64,000 nt of DNA from RGIG4608 sp045643885 (GCA_045643885.1 JAZRFY010000017.1:19892-83891); one strand, 5' to 3'. Positions 42,696-51,979 are shown, counted from the first letter of the stretch. Numbers and translations: made by a program. The notes: generated from the sequence alone by a model not told the origin.

Positions 42696-44006
42696 TCAAT
42701 TCTTTTTAGGTATTGCTATTTTTATGTCAAACCAATTGCTGTCTGTGTTGATGTAAACTGCGCCGTCATATCGGTCGGCAGTGTATTTTATACTTTTGAT
42801 TCCGTATCCGTGATATTTGGTGTCGTCCTTTGTGGTGAGATATTCTTCGCCGTCGGTTTTGAGAATACCCTCGAAATAGTTTTCTATTCTGATCATCACA
42901 AAATCGTTTAACTGTGATACGGTAACGTGGATAAGTCTTTTTTCCTTGTCATCGATTCGCATTACGGATTCTATTGCGTTGTCGAGCGCGTTTCCGAAAA
43001 TGTTGCAGATGTCAACAACCTCCATAAAATCAAGCAAGGTGCCGTCTGCAACGCTTGTCATAGTGATTCCGTGCTTGTAGCAATAAAGACTTTTTCCTGT
43101 GAGGATGGTGTCAAGAACGGCATTACCCGTCTTGTTTTGAAGCTCAAAGCTCTTGATATCCTTTTCAAGCTGATCGAGAAATTTGTTTCTCTTGTTGGCA
43201 TCGGTTTCACTTCTCAAGAACTGTATCTGGTGCTTAAGATCGTGATATTTCATGTTGATAACGTCGATGCTTTCTCTTGACTGCTTGTACTGTTGATACT
43301 GTGTTTCAAGAGTTTTTTGTACTGCCTCAAGCTCACGCAAAACGGAGGTGTTATAGCAAGAAACGTAATGTGCGTAGAGAACTGCCACACCCGCAAGGTC
43401 GACAAGAGTTCTGACGTTTGCAATCTCGCGTGAATACTGACCGCTGACGATACCGGGATCAGTGATAAATCGAAGATTACTGAATCCGAACACGACTGTT
43501 ATGATGAAGAGGGCAACAAAGCAATCTCCTCGACTTATAGGGACGTTTCTGCTAAGCGCCATCTTTTTGCTGAACAAACGGTATTCGATGAGCATTATCA
43601 AGCCGTATATAGCTATGATCAATCCAATCTCTACCCAAATGGGAATGTTGGGTACATTGTATATAAGGTTGACTATCTGCCAATCAGTTGATGCCATAAG
43701 CTCTGCAACTGAGAAGGCAATTACGGAGAAGAATACGCTTTTTGTGTAATTCACTCCTGCGCCCAAATAGATGAATGCCGTCATCATCAGGAATGCAATA
43801 AGCATGCAAGGGAGCCACATCCAAATAACGATATTGGCAGTCAACTCCATAAATACGATAAGCACGAAAAGATACAATGCCGAGCAAAGAGCGAGCTTAA
43901 ATCCCTTGATTTTGGGCTTTAAGAGGATAACCATCATAAAGCAGGACAACCACTCGGCAAGTGCCGTATATATTCTGGGAATATCGGGTATTACGTTAGT
44001 GGTCAT
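42696..44006 (-). CDS. AgrC-like sensor histidine kinase
   Basis: A 436-residue membrane kinase. The first 210 residues contain about six hydrophobic helices, the layout of the peptide-sensing AgrC/ComD group. The phospho-acceptor box is YHDLKHQIQFL, with the N box NIFGNALDNAIESV and a GHKL ATPase domain that lacks a separate dimerisation module. The ATG at 44006 overlaps the regulator stop (ATGA) and has GGAGAGGTG upstream. No agrB/agrD-like genes are nearby, so the signal is unknown. Confidence 0.88.
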   Translation of the reverse strand: MTTNVIPDIPRIYTALAEWLSCFMMVILLKPKIKGFKLALCSALYLFVLIVFMELTANIVIWMWLPCMLIAFLMMTAFIYLGAGVNYTKSVFFSVIAFSVAELMASTDWQIVNLIYNVPNIPIWVEIGLIIAIYGLIMLIEYRLFSKKMALSRNVPISRGDCFVALFIITVVFGFSNLRFITDPGIVSGQYSREIANVRTLVDLAGVAVLYAHYVSCYNTSVLRELEAVQKTLETQYQQYKQSRESIDVINMKYHDLKHQIQFLRSETDANKRNKFLDQLEKDIKSFELQNKTGNAVLDTILTGKSLYCYKHGITMTSVADGTLLDFMEVVDICNIFGNALDNAIESVMRIDDKEKRLIHVTVSQLNDFVMIRIENYFEGILKTDGEEYLTTKDDTKYHGYGIKSIKYTADRYDGAVYINTDSNWFDIKIAIPKKN

Positions 44007-44731
44007 TTCATCACCTCTCCCCAATACTGTGCAAGTGCTTCCATAAATTCCTTTTTACGACCGCGGCTTAAGGGAACTATCTTGCCACCCTTGAGTCTTG
44101 CGCAGCCGTCCTCAAGACCGTCGACCTGCTGAAGATTGATAATGTACCATTTGCTTCCTCTGAAGAAGTGGAATGGACGCAACACCTCTTCGGTGTCCTT
44201 CATTGTGCCCGAGGCGATATATTCGCCCGTCGTTGTGTGATATATTATGTCGTGGCCTTGACTTTCAATATAATATATAGTGCTGATATCCAAACGGACA
44301 GAGCCACCCTTAACGGAGATGACAACGCTCTTTTGCTCGCGTTTTTTCATTCTTCCGATAGCTCTTGCAAGTCTTTGAGAGAACGCAAAATATGACACGG
44401 GCTTTAATACGTAGTCAAGTGCCTCAACTGCATAGCCGCGAATGGCATACTGTGGCATATTGGTGATAAAGATGATAACAACGTCCTTGTCCACCTTGCG
44501 AATCTCCTCTGCGGCGGACATGCCGTCCATAAATCGCATTTCAACGTCCATAAGGATGATGTCATACTGGGAGTGATAATCCTTAACTATCGCGTCACCG
44601 TCAAAATAGGTTTTGATATCAAAGCTTTCAGAAAATTCGCCACGATAACGGCACAAATAGTCCTGGAGCTGATTTGCATAGTTGATGTCATCTTCAACGA
44701 TTGCTATTCTGATATTGTCGGTTGATTTCAA
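44003..44731 (-). CDS. LytTR response regulator
   Basis: A 242-residue regulator: receiver domain (residues 8-125, phospho-acceptor Asp in IILMDVEM, conserved Lys in VLKPVSY) and a LytTR DNA-binding domain (about 140-235). The start codon is TTG with GGAGGTG seven bases before it. First gene of the operon RR-HK-glf-GT2. Confidence 0.9.
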   Translation of the reverse strand: MKSTDNIRIAIVEDDINYANQLQDYLCRYRGEFSESFDIKTYFDGDAIVKDYHSQYDIILMDVEMRFMDGMSAAEEIRKVDKDVVIIFITNMPQYAIRGYAVEALDYVLKPVSYFAFSQRLARAIGRMKKREQKSVVISVKGGSVRLDISTIYYIESQGHDIIYHTTTGEYIASGTMKDTEEVLRPFHFFRGSKWYIINLQQVDGLEDGCARLKGGKIVPLSRGRKKEFMEALAQYWGEVMK

Positions 44732-44763
44732 GTTGTTTCACCTCCCACAATGATACTTATTCC

Positions 44764-44792
44764 ATTATAACACATAAAAATCTATTTTTCAA
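44764..44792 (-). promoter_or_regulatory. promoter of the two-component/glf operon
   Basis: TTGAAA (44792-44787), 17 bp, TATAAT (44769-44764), with TGT before the -10. Confidence 0.75.
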
Positions 44793-44806
44793 CAATTATA
44801 TAAAAT

Positions 44807-44833
44807 AAAAGCACACCGTAAAGGTGTGCTTTT
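44807..44833. terminator. terminator of the SipW-type protein gene
   Basis: Stem GCACACC (44811-44817) / GGTGTGC (44823-44829) flanked by A and T. The same stem reappears in the tRNA terminator at 48416-48441. Confidence 0.8.
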
Positions 44834-44837
44834 TGAT

Positions 44838-47800
44838 TTAGTTTGTTGTATTACCTACGAGAGTTGTAGTACCTGTAACGATAATTTTCAAGGAGTTTGT
44901 TGCTGTATCCTCGATTATGTTAAGACCGGGATAGATTGAAAGTCCGTTTGCGTCTTTATCGTTAAGATTGGATATACCCTTGATAAGTGTGATTTTGCTA
45001 AAGTCTGATGCTGAATCACATCTGATTTCAATAACAACACCTCGTTCAAGAATGAGTGTGCCACCATTTTGAATATCAAAAAGAGTTGCTGATGCATTTT
45101 TGTTAAGGTTTGTAACGCGGAATATAAGATTACCGTGTTGGGAAATTCCACCACTAACAGTGAGTGAGGAGCCGCTGTTGATTTGGAAGAGAGTCCATGC
45201 CTTAGCAGCACTATGTGAAGCATCGTAGGAAAGCTCGAATGAGTTGAGCGAAAGGTAAGCATCCTTATCCGTAACACCTGAGGCTGTGACGTTTGCCATA
45301 AGTTCCTGGTTGCCTGCGGAAATTTTTCCTGTGAGATCCCTTGACATGATAGCAGTCTTGCCTTGAGAGAGGGCATTGAAGAGCGCGTTAGCATCAGTAA
45401 AGTCCGAAAGAATCTCGGGATTTTCATCAACAGTATAAACGGGCTTAATGATAATGTCGCTCTTTGCGTTTTTCAAAAGGTCTGCATAAGGCTCCCACTG
45501 TCCGTAATAACCTGCTACTGTGGGAACTGCGGGAACGTTTTTGAGTGACGTTGCACCGGGTATGAACTGTTCGGAATAGATTTCCTGACCTGAAACGTCA
45601 ACAAATCTTGCATAGAACTTTGTGACGTCGTTTTTGTAAACGACTATAGTCTGATCCTGGCCTGCAGGGATCGACGTGATTACTTTTCCGTTGCTGTCGA
45701 TCCAGTTGAAGCCTTCTTCCGATGCCATGAGGTTGTAAGCCTTTGAATTGTCAGTTACGTATTCAACTTCGAGAATGCTCGTACCTTCAAGATAGATAAC
45801 GTCGTAATCGTATGTGAGGATTTCAACGCCGGGATGCTCAAATACGGGATTTGCTCCCCAACCGTAGCCTGTGAAGAGCTGAGAGAAGGGAAGATAGCAA
45901 GCAAGCTTGTCCTCGTTAGGTGTATGTGCATGAGTACAGCTGATAGCATTTCCTTCAAGGTCAAATACGATGTCCTTGTCGTCAACGCGGCTGAACTGGA
46001 AGTCTTCTGTATAGGAAGCAGAGGAATTCTTTTCGAATTCGCAATAGTAATAGTCCGACCAGCTACCAAAATATACCTTGCAGTTATGGCATTCAAGGTT
46101 GGATGCAACGGGTGTGCTATCTCTGCCGATAGTACCGACTATCATACCTGCATATCTGTATTGGTAGTACTGATAGTTACCGCAAACGTCGTTATAAACG
46201 TCGATAGTAGCTGCAACTGTGCAGTTTGTCATAACTGCCTTGCTTGTTGTACCGAGGTAACCCATGATACCGCCACAAGAAACGTCCCAAGAGCCCCAAA
46301 GAGCAACGATTTTGTTGGAGCTGCCAACTGTGATATCTGTAAATGTGTATTGTGCGTTGTCGCCCTCGTCCCAACCGATGATTCCACCAACACCTGTGTT
46401 ATAAGTGCAGGGAAGACATCTACGGAGTGTGATATTTTCAAAGGTACCACCGTTTCCTCGTCCTGCTACGCAACCTGTGGGAGCGAATTCACCCTCAAGA
46501 ATAAAGTTTTCGAGCGTGAGGTTCTTAACTGTACCGCCACTTACAAGTGCAAACAAGCCAAGGGATTTTTTGTAGTATGTTCCGTTATAGTGTCCCTTGA
46601 TGTTCCATGTGTTCTGGTAAAGATCCTTGATCTTCTTGTTATTACCGTCGAATGTACCTTCAAAGGGATGAGGAGTATCGTTTGTGTCGTTTACATCGTA
46701 TTTATAGCCGATGGGGTAGAATACCAAGGGATTTCCGTTTTCATCGGTATGTCCCTCACCACCAAGGTCGAGGTCGGAATCAAGCACGATTGTCTTGCCG
46801 TAGAAGGTGTTGCCGTTTGCAACGAGCTCACCGAGACCTGCGAGCTCTTCTGCTGTGCTGATGTGGAATTCCGTGTCGGTATCGTTGTACCAAGAGGTAT
46901 CAACGCCGCCGTTCCATGGGTTGTCGATAGCAACTACTGCAGTTACCTCACTGAAGGAAGCAATGTGGATGCTGACCTCACCTGTATCGGAGTTATATGT
47001 AAATTGGTTGTGAGCTGTAAGGCTTGTAACAAGCTCCATCTTGTTAGCCACGCCGTTTTCAACGTGGAAAAGCTCAACTGAAGAATCCTTAAGTCCTGTG
47101 GGAAGGATTGCTCCAAGATTGATTGTCATGGGAACAGTATTGTTTTGCGCGATACCGTCGATGTGAACGTCGATACTGCGTGAAAGCGTACCGTCATTCA
47201 TGGTAATGTTTGATGAGCGCTCTGTCTGTTCAATTGTAAGAGTGAGCTTAGTTGCACCGTCCGCTACCTGAACGCCTGCAGGAATATACGCGTTTGAGAG
47301 GTCGGTTGATTTGCCGATAGTGATGTCATTTGACGTTGTGTTGTCGTTGTTGAGCATGCCGTCAAGAGAAGCTGAGCTTGATGATGATACGGGCATGTCG
47401 GGGAAGACTGAATCGTTATCATATGTTTCATCATAGCTATCGGATTCACTTGAATACTGAGTTGCTGCGATCTGAATATCGAACTCACCAAGAGATTCAC
47501 CCATATATTCGTTGCCTGCGGACTCCTGCATCTTGAGTGCGATACCGAGAGTTGCGATTTCACCTGAAAGCAACGTGCCGTATGTTGTGCTCTTAATGGT
47601 GTTTACAAAATCTGCAACTGTTCCAACCTTAACGTATCCGTCAAGATTGCGATCGGCAGGATATCCTGTAGCACCGGGGCAAACGTAAACGTCAATCACG
47701 TTTGCAAGTGAAGAAAGCTCGTTTGGAGAAACGAATCTTGCCTCCCACTTGAGTGCGAGATTGCCCTCGTTTTCAACTCTAAAAAGAGTTACTGCAGTAT

Positions 47801-48044
47801 ATCCGGGCTCCCAAAGATCATAGTCGAAGATTGCTTTGGCGGAATCCTTGATAGAGGACAATACGCCACTCTCCTTGTCGAGTATTTCCAAATCAATTTT
47901 GAGGTTACCTGCAACAACCTTGTTTCCGGAGCTTGTTACTTCGTCAGTAAACCAAGCCCATGTTGTACCAAGCAACATTGCAAAGCAAAGCATCAAAGAA
48001 ATTACGCTTGTTATGAGCGTGCGCTTTGTTGAAATTCTTTTCAT
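44838..48044 (-). CDS. large secreted protein with SipW-type signal peptide
   Basis: A 1068-residue protein. Residues 1-60 match the SipW-dependent/TasA-CalY type of export signal (TLITSVISLMLCFAMLLG, then TTWAWFTDEVTSSGNKV). Residues about 40-200 resemble the camelysin/TasA jelly-roll. A Ser-rich linker follows (about 215-225), then a helix-of-beta region with GLUG-like repeats (about 440-640: KIKDLYQNTW, LFALVSGGTVKNLTL). A bacterial repeat near residues 760-850 (ARFVDVSGQEIYSEQF) and beta-rich C-terminal repeats complete it. No LPXTG motif is visible. It may form a surface fibre or adhesin. The matching SipW peptidase is not in the window. Confidence 0.8.
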   Translation of the reverse strand: MKRISTKRTLITSVISLMLCFAMLLGTTWAWFTDEVTSSGNKVVAGNLKIDLEILDKESGVLSSIKDSAKAIFDYDLWEPGYTAVTLFRVENEGNLALKWEARFVSPNELSSLANVIDVYVCPGATGYPADRNLDGYVKVGTVADFVNTIKSTTYGTLLSGEIATLGIALKMQESAGNEYMGESLGEFDIQIAATQYSSESDSYDETYDNDSVFPDMPVSSSSSASLDGMLNNDNTTSNDITIGKSTDLSNAYIPAGVQVADGATKLTLTIEQTERSSNITMNDGTLSRSIDVHIDGIAQNNTVPMTINLGAILPTGLKDSSVELFHVENGVANKMELVTSLTAHNQFTYNSDTGEVSIHIASFSEVTAVVAIDNPWNGGVDTSWYNDTDTEFHISTAEELAGLGELVANGNTFYGKTIVLDSDLDLGGEGHTDENGNPLVFYPIGYKYDVNDTNDTPHPFEGTFDGNNKKIKDLYQNTWNIKGHYNGTYYKKSLGLFALVSGGTVKNLTLENFILEGEFAPTGCVAGRGNGGTFENITLRRCLPCTYNTGVGGIIGWDEGDNAQYTFTDITVGSSNKIVALWGSWDVSCGGIMGYLGTTSKAVMTNCTVAATIDVYNDVCGNYQYYQYRYAGMIVGTIGRDSTPVASNLECHNCKVYFGSWSDYYYCEFEKNSSASYTEDFQFSRVDDKDIVFDLEGNAISCTHAHTPNEDKLACYLPFSQLFTGYGWGANPVFEHPGVEILTYDYDVIYLEGTSILEVEYVTDNSKAYNLMASEEGFNWIDSNGKVITSIPAGQDQTIVVYKNDVTKFYARFVDVSGQEIYSEQFIPGATSLKNVPAVPTVAGYYGQWEPYADLLKNAKSDIIIKPVYTVDENPEILSDFTDANALFNALSQGKTAIMSRDLTGKISAGNQELMANVTASGVTDKDAYLSLNSFELSYDASHSAAKAWTLFQINSGSSLTVSGGISQHGNLIFRVTNLNKNASATLFDIQNGGTLILERGVVIEIRCDSASDFSKITLIKGISNLNDKDANGLSIYPGLNIIEDTATNSLKIIVTGTTTLVGNTTN

Positions 48045-48107
48045 TTGTTGACCTCCTGCGTGAAGATGTTATGTAACGAAATAATAAATTGTATAATTAG
48101 AAATACT

Positions 48108-48136
48108 ATTATACAATATATTACGCTAATTGTCAA
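48108..48136 (-). promoter_or_regulatory. promoter of the SipW-type protein gene
   Basis: TTGACA (48136-48131) and TATAAT (48113-48108), 17 bp apart, both exact. A long leader of about 60 bases follows. Confidence 0.8.
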
Positions 48137-48227
48137 CAAAAAATGCGATTTAGTTGCTTTTGTGCAAGCAAAGCCGACGTTTAGCTCCACCAAAACAAAA
48201 AAGTTACACCGTACGGATAATATTGTA

Positions 48228-48415
48228 AGTGCTAACAATGCCCCACTCGCGTCGCATAGTCGTCTTGCTTCGTGAATGATTCACTCGCAACACTCCTTGC
48301 TTTGGCTCCTTCACAAAAGAAAAAGGACACACCGTGTCCTTTTTCTTTTGTTCACCCACTCCCTCCTCCGTCGGTCGTGGCTTCAAATCCCCATCTACTC
48401 ATAACGGATAAAACA
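48228..48415. other. gene-free intergenic stretch with hairpins
   Basis: This stretch has no gene. It holds a 17-bp perfect hairpin (see next entry) and, on the plus strand near 48376-48396, a T-arm-like string (TCGTGGCTTCAAATCCCC) that recalls a tRNA 3' end but lacks the rest of a tRNA. I cannot assign more. Confidence 0.4.
48314..48350. terminator. 17-bp intrinsic terminator hairpin
   Basis: CAAAAGAAAAAGGACAC (48314-48330) pairs perfectly with 48334-48350 around an ACC loop, giving U-rich ends on both strands. It lies beyond the tRNA operon terminator and may act as a second stop. Confidence 0.75.
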
Positions 48416-48441
48416 AAAAGCACACCGATTGGTGTGCTTTT
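48416..48441. terminator. terminator of the tRNA-Leu/tRNA-fMet operon
   Basis: AAAAGCACACC (48416-48426) and GGTGTGCTTTT (48431-48441) with GATT loop, right after the tRNA-fMet CCA end in the direction of transcription. Confidence 0.85.
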
Positions 48442-48447
48442 GTTTTA

Positions 48448-48525
<78 letters not shown>

Positions 48526-48542
48526 ATATCTGGTGATTAAGG

Positions 48543-48631
48543 TGGTGCCGGGAACGGGAATCGAACCCGTACGGTGCTCTCGCACCACGGGATTTTAAGT
48601 CCCGGGCGTCTGCCAATTTCGCCACCCCGGC
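48543..48631 (-). tRNA. tRNA-Leu (TAA)
   Basis: An 89-base class II tRNA with a long variable arm (TGGTGC / GCACCG region), anticodon TAA reading UUA, acceptor stem GCCGGGG / ttcccggc-type pairing and encoded CCA. It lies 17 bases before tRNA-fMet in the same transcript. Confidence 0.95.
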
Positions 48632-48676
48632 GGAATTTGCATCGCCACGACTGTGACCACTCTTAATTGCTTGAGT

Positions 48677-48705
48677 ATTATAACACACAAAAACGCTTTT
48701 GTCAA
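48677..48705 (-). promoter_or_regulatory. promoter of the tRNA-Leu/fMet operon
   Basis: TTGACA (48705-48700) and TATAAT (48682-48677), 17 bp apart, with TGT before the -10. Strong promoter suited to stable RNA. Confidence 0.85.
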
Positions 48706-48725
48706 CACCCTTTTTAGAAAAAATA

Positions 48726-48754
48726 TTGACTTTTTTTGATGAAAGGGTTACAAT
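48726..48754 (+). promoter_or_regulatory. promoter ahead of the recG unit
   Basis: TTGACT (48726-48731), 17 bp, TACAAT (48749-48754). It is divergent from the tRNA promoter. Confidence 0.65.
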
Positions 48755-48796
48755 ATTATATATTACAATATATTATATAAGAAAGCCAGCTTGTTT

Positions 48797-49210
48797 ATGC
48801 TTAAAAAATTTAAAGACATTGTTTCCGAGGTTTTCTTTGGTGAGATTATTGACGGATTTGATCCCAAAAATTCGTTTTGCTTTGAATCGTTTGCATTTTC
48901 TTTGGTCAGTCTGATGTTCCTTGCAAGAAATTATTCTGCAGACAGGAGTGCAGGACTCAAGATATACGTTGACGAGATGGGATTTTATTATGATTTTGGT
49001 TTTAAGATAGCCAAACAATACAGTGGTGAGGAGCTTTCGAGGGTTGCTCCCGAGCTTAAGCACCTTATGATCAAGGCTGATGACAGGCTCTTCACTTGCT
49101 TTTGTGTGCAAAAGGAGGACACCTTCGTTCTGCGCGCATTTCCTTGGTTGAGGCATCCGAATTCTGCCGACCTCAAGGAGAGACAGGAAAAATTCAGATA
49201 TGATTATTGA
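48797..49210 (+). CDS. hypothetical protein upstream of recG
   Basis: A 137-residue protein without a recognised domain, signal peptide or metal motif. It has a hydrophobic patch at about residues 28-42, and the rest is mixed alpha/beta. ATG 48797 is preferred; an in-frame TTG lies six bases upstream, and no strong ribosome site is visible for either. It ends 18 bases before recG and shares its promoter. Function unknown. Confidence 0.6.
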   Translation: MLKKFKDIVSEVFFGEIIDGFDPKNSFCFESFAFSLVSLMFLARNYSADRSAGLKIYVDEMGFYYDFGFKIAKQYSGEELSRVAPELKHLMIKADDRLFTCFCVQKEDTFVLRAFPWLRHPNSADLKERQEKFRYDY

Positions 49211-49228
49211 TGATAGGAGGGAAAGGGT

Positions 49229-51358
49229 ATGAAAAAATTGAGCAATGCACCGATAACTGTTCTTCAAGGTGTAGGCCCTGCACGTGCAAAGGCTTATGCA
49301 AAGCTTGGCGTGGAGACTGTGTCCGATATTTTATATCATTTCCCGAGAGCTTACGAAAACAGAGGGGACGTAAAGCCTTTGTCCGATTGTGTTGCGGGTG
49401 AAAAATCATCGGTATGTCTTGTTATTGGAACTGTACCCAAAAAGACGATGATAAGAAGGGGGATGACTCTTCTTAAATTCACAGCGTTTGACGAAAGCGG
49501 AACGTGCGAGATAACCTTCTATAACCAAAATTATCTTGCTGATAAATTCCCGCTTGGGGCGACCTTCAGATTTTACGGACAGGTTGAGAAGGTAGGAAAG
49601 CGCTATAAAATGAACAGTCCTGCATACGATATGGTCATCGAGGGCGAGGAGCTTCCACCGTTGGTTCCCGTATATCCTATGACCGAGGGATTGACCAAAA
49701 ACCGACTTTCAGCCGACATCAAGGCAGCCATGAGCGCACTTGCCCCCGAGGTCTCCGACTATCTTCCTGACGAGATAAGAAGAAGATACAGGCTTTGCAC
49801 CTTGCCCTTTGCTTTAAGGGCAATACACGATCCTGCCGATTTTGAATCGGTTGCACGAGCAAAAAGAAGAATCGTATTTGACGAATTCTTCACCTTCGCT
49901 CTCGGAATGGCCATCAGTGGCAAAAAGAGACGTGAATACGGCGCTCCAAGATGTGAGAATAATGATATAAGCGACCTTATTTCTTCGTTCCCCTACGAGC
50001 TTACGGGGGATCAGATGAAGACGATTGAAGATATAAAACGCGACATGGCAAGTGACGTGCCGATGAGCAGAATAGTTGTCGGTGACGTTGGCTGTGGCAA
50101 GACTGTATGTGCTATGGCTGCAATGTGCATTGCTGTGCAAAGTGGACGTCAGGCAGTGCTCATGGCTCCCACCGAGATACTTGCGCGTCAGCATTTTGCC
50201 GATATCTCTCCCATCTTTGAAAAAATGGGATATAGCGTAAGACTTCTTGTCGGCTCTATGACTGCAAGTGAAAAGAAAAAGGTAAGAGCTGATCTTTCCG
50301 AGGAGGACAAACAAAGAAGAGTTGACGTGGTTATCGGTACACACGCGCTTATTTCCGACGGAGTTGAGTTTGCCGATGCAGGTGTGCTCGTTACCGACGA
50401 GCAACACAGATTCGGTGTTGCGCAGAGAGCTACTCTTTCCAAAAAGGGAGAGCGTTCGCACGTTCTCGTTATGAGTGCAACTCCTATTCCGAGATCACTT
50501 GCACTCATACTTTACGGTGATCTGGATCTTTCCAAGATCAATGAGATGCCCCGTGGCAGACAAAGGGTTGATACCTTTGTTGTTGATGAGGCCTATCGTG
50601 CAAGACTTAACGCATTTATTGAAAAACAGGTTGCCAACGGCGACCAGGTATATATAGTATGTCCTTCAGTCGAGGAGAAGGAGGAGGAAGAGCTTTCGGG
50701 AGAGATTGCTCTTTCCGAATTTGGCTCGAGCAAAGAGGATATGCCTCCCTTAAAGGCGGCAATTCAGTATTCAGAGGAGCTTTCAAAGGCCTTGCCAAGC
50801 CTTAATGTTGCCTTCCTTCACGGAAGGATGAAGGGCGCTGAAAAGGATGAGATAATGAAGCGCTTTGTTGACGGTGAGATAGACGTTCTCGTATCGACCA
50901 CCGTTATTGAGGTTGGCGTTAACGTGCCAAACTCCACTCTTATGATAGTTGAAAATGCCGAGAGATTCGGACTAGCTCAGCTCCATCAGCTGAGAGGACG
51001 CGTTGGAAGAGGAAGCAAAAAATCGTATTGTGTTCTTGTCAGTGACAGCAAGGGTGAAAATGCCCGTCAGCGTCTTGAAACGATGAGAAGGGAATACGAT
51101 GGATTTGCTATTGCCGAAAAGGACCTCGTTTTGAGAGGCCCCGGTGACTTTATCAAGGGCTCGTCAGATCCCGTGGTGCGCCAAAGTGGAGGCTTGAGAT
51201 TCAAGCTTGCCGATATGAGTGAGGATTCGGGCGTATTGACCGATGCCTATGAAGCGGCAAGGGAGCTTTTGGAAACTTCACCCGACCTTAAGGATAATGA
51301 AAATTTGAGAAATATGGTAACGAGAATGTTTTCGATCGATGCATATTCACTAAATTAG
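49229..51358 (+). CDS. recG: ATP-dependent DNA helicase RecG
   Basis: A 709-residue branch-migration helicase that rescues stalled forks. The wedge domain (about 1-150) is followed by the helicase core. GDVGCGKT is Walker A, VTDEQHRFG is motif II, MSATPIPRSL is motif III, and the second lobe has TTVIEVGVNVPN and QLRGRVGRG. Slightly longer than the usual ~680 residues because of a short insert near residue 485 (a Glu-rich stretch). Starts with GGAGG-type site. Confidence 0.95.
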   Translation: MKKLSNAPITVLQGVGPARAKAYAKLGVETVSDILYHFPRAYENRGDVKPLSDCVAGEKSSVCLVIGTVPKKTMIRRGMTLLKFTAFDESGTCEITFYNQNYLADKFPLGATFRFYGQVEKVGKRYKMNSPAYDMVIEGEELPPLVPVYPMTEGLTKNRLSADIKAAMSALAPEVSDYLPDEIRRRYRLCTLPFALRAIHDPADFESVARAKRRIVFDEFFTFALGMAISGKKRREYGAPRCENNDISDLISSFPYELTGDQMKTIEDIKRDMASDVPMSRIVVGDVGCGKTVCAMAAMCIAVQSGRQAVLMAPTEILARQHFADISPIFEKMGYSVRLLVGSMTASEKKKVRADLSEEDKQRRVDVVIGTHALISDGVEFADAGVLVTDEQHRFGVAQRATLSKKGERSHVLVMSATPIPRSLALILYGDLDLSKINEMPRGRQRVDTFVVDEAYRARLNAFIEKQVANGDQVYIVCPSVEEKEEEELSGEIALSEFGSSKEDMPPLKAAIQYSEELSKALPSLNVAFLHGRMKGAEKDEIMKRFVDGEIDVLVSTTVIEVGVNVPNSTLMIVENAERFGLAQLHQLRGRVGRGSKKSYCVLVSDSKGENARQRLETMRREYDGFAIAEKDLVLRGPGDFIKGSSDPVVRQSGGLRFKLADMSEDSGVLTDAYEAARELLETSPDLKDNENLRNMVTRMFSIDAYSLN

Positions 51359-51474
51359 TCAAGAAAAATGAATAATTGAGTGAATAAATATATGTTTTGG
51401 TGAATATTTTACCGATTGTTCAAAAAAATCCCGTTTATTCATAAAATGTTCACAATTGTGTGTTACTATACAAA

Positions 51475-51492
51475 TTGTTGACAAGTCAACAA
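51475..51492 (+). promoter_or_regulatory. likely MarR operator
   Basis: A perfect inverted repeat TTGTTGAC (51475-51482) / GTCAACAA (51485-51492) sits just before the ribosome site of the MarR gene. Its size and symmetry fit a MarR dimer. Good -35 and -10 boxes are not clear. Confidence 0.65.
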
Positions 51493-51504
51493 CTTGGAGG
51501 AAAA

Positions 51505-51963
51505 ATGGAAACAAGTAGATTTTTAGTGTTTTATCAAAGTCTGGATAGAATACTTAAAGATATCAAGAAGAAGCAAATGTCCTATATGCGAGATTACGGC
51601 TTGCGTTCTGTTCATCTCGGGTGTCTTTTGAGAATGTACAAGTCACCTGTTGGAATGACGGTTACTGAGCTTGCAAGAAGCTCGGATACGGATAAGGCAT
51701 TGGTTTCAAGAACCTTAAAGGAGCTTACTGCCGACGGATTTGTTTATGCAGATGACGGTGGGGAAGATAAGATATACAATAAAAAATATTTTCTTACCGA
51801 AAAGAGCAAGAAAATCCTTGTTGAAATAGACAAAGATATTGCAGAATATATGGTAACTGCAAGAGTTGGCATTTCAGAGGAAAAGATGCAGGAATTTTAC
51901 GGCATCTTGGCATCACTTGAGTCTAATATTTCACACATTGCTAACTACGATAGCAATGAGTAA
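51505..51963 (+). CDS. MarR family regulator
   Basis: A 152-residue winged-helix regulator. The DNA-recognition region GMTVTELARSSDTDKALVSR and the wing (DDGGEDKIYNKKYFLTE) are clear. TTGGAGG precedes the ATG at 51505; an in-frame extension of 15 residues upstream would run through the operator and is rejected. It lies 16 bases before an acyl-CoA ligase gene, so it likely controls that gene and itself, in the manner of fatty-acid regulators such as FabT or FarR. The ligand is unknown. Confidence 0.88.
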   Translation: METSRFLVFYQSLDRILKDIKKKQMSYMRDYGLRSVHLGCLLRMYKSPVGMTVTELARSSDTDKALVSRTLKELTADGFVYADDGGEDKIYNKKYFLTEKSKKILVEIDKDIAEYMVTARVGISEEKMQEFYGILASLESNISHIANYDSNE

Positions 51964-51979
51964 TAGATAGGAGTATATT

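Noticed and set aside
42696..44731. Agr-type quorum-sensing locus
   Set aside because: No agrB or agrD-like small gene is present between or beside the kinase and regulator; only the kinase layout is similar.
45834..47081. Plus-strand open frame of about 415 codons inside the SipW-type protein gene
   Set aside because: No ribosome site, promoter or recognisable domain; shadow of the minus-strand gene.
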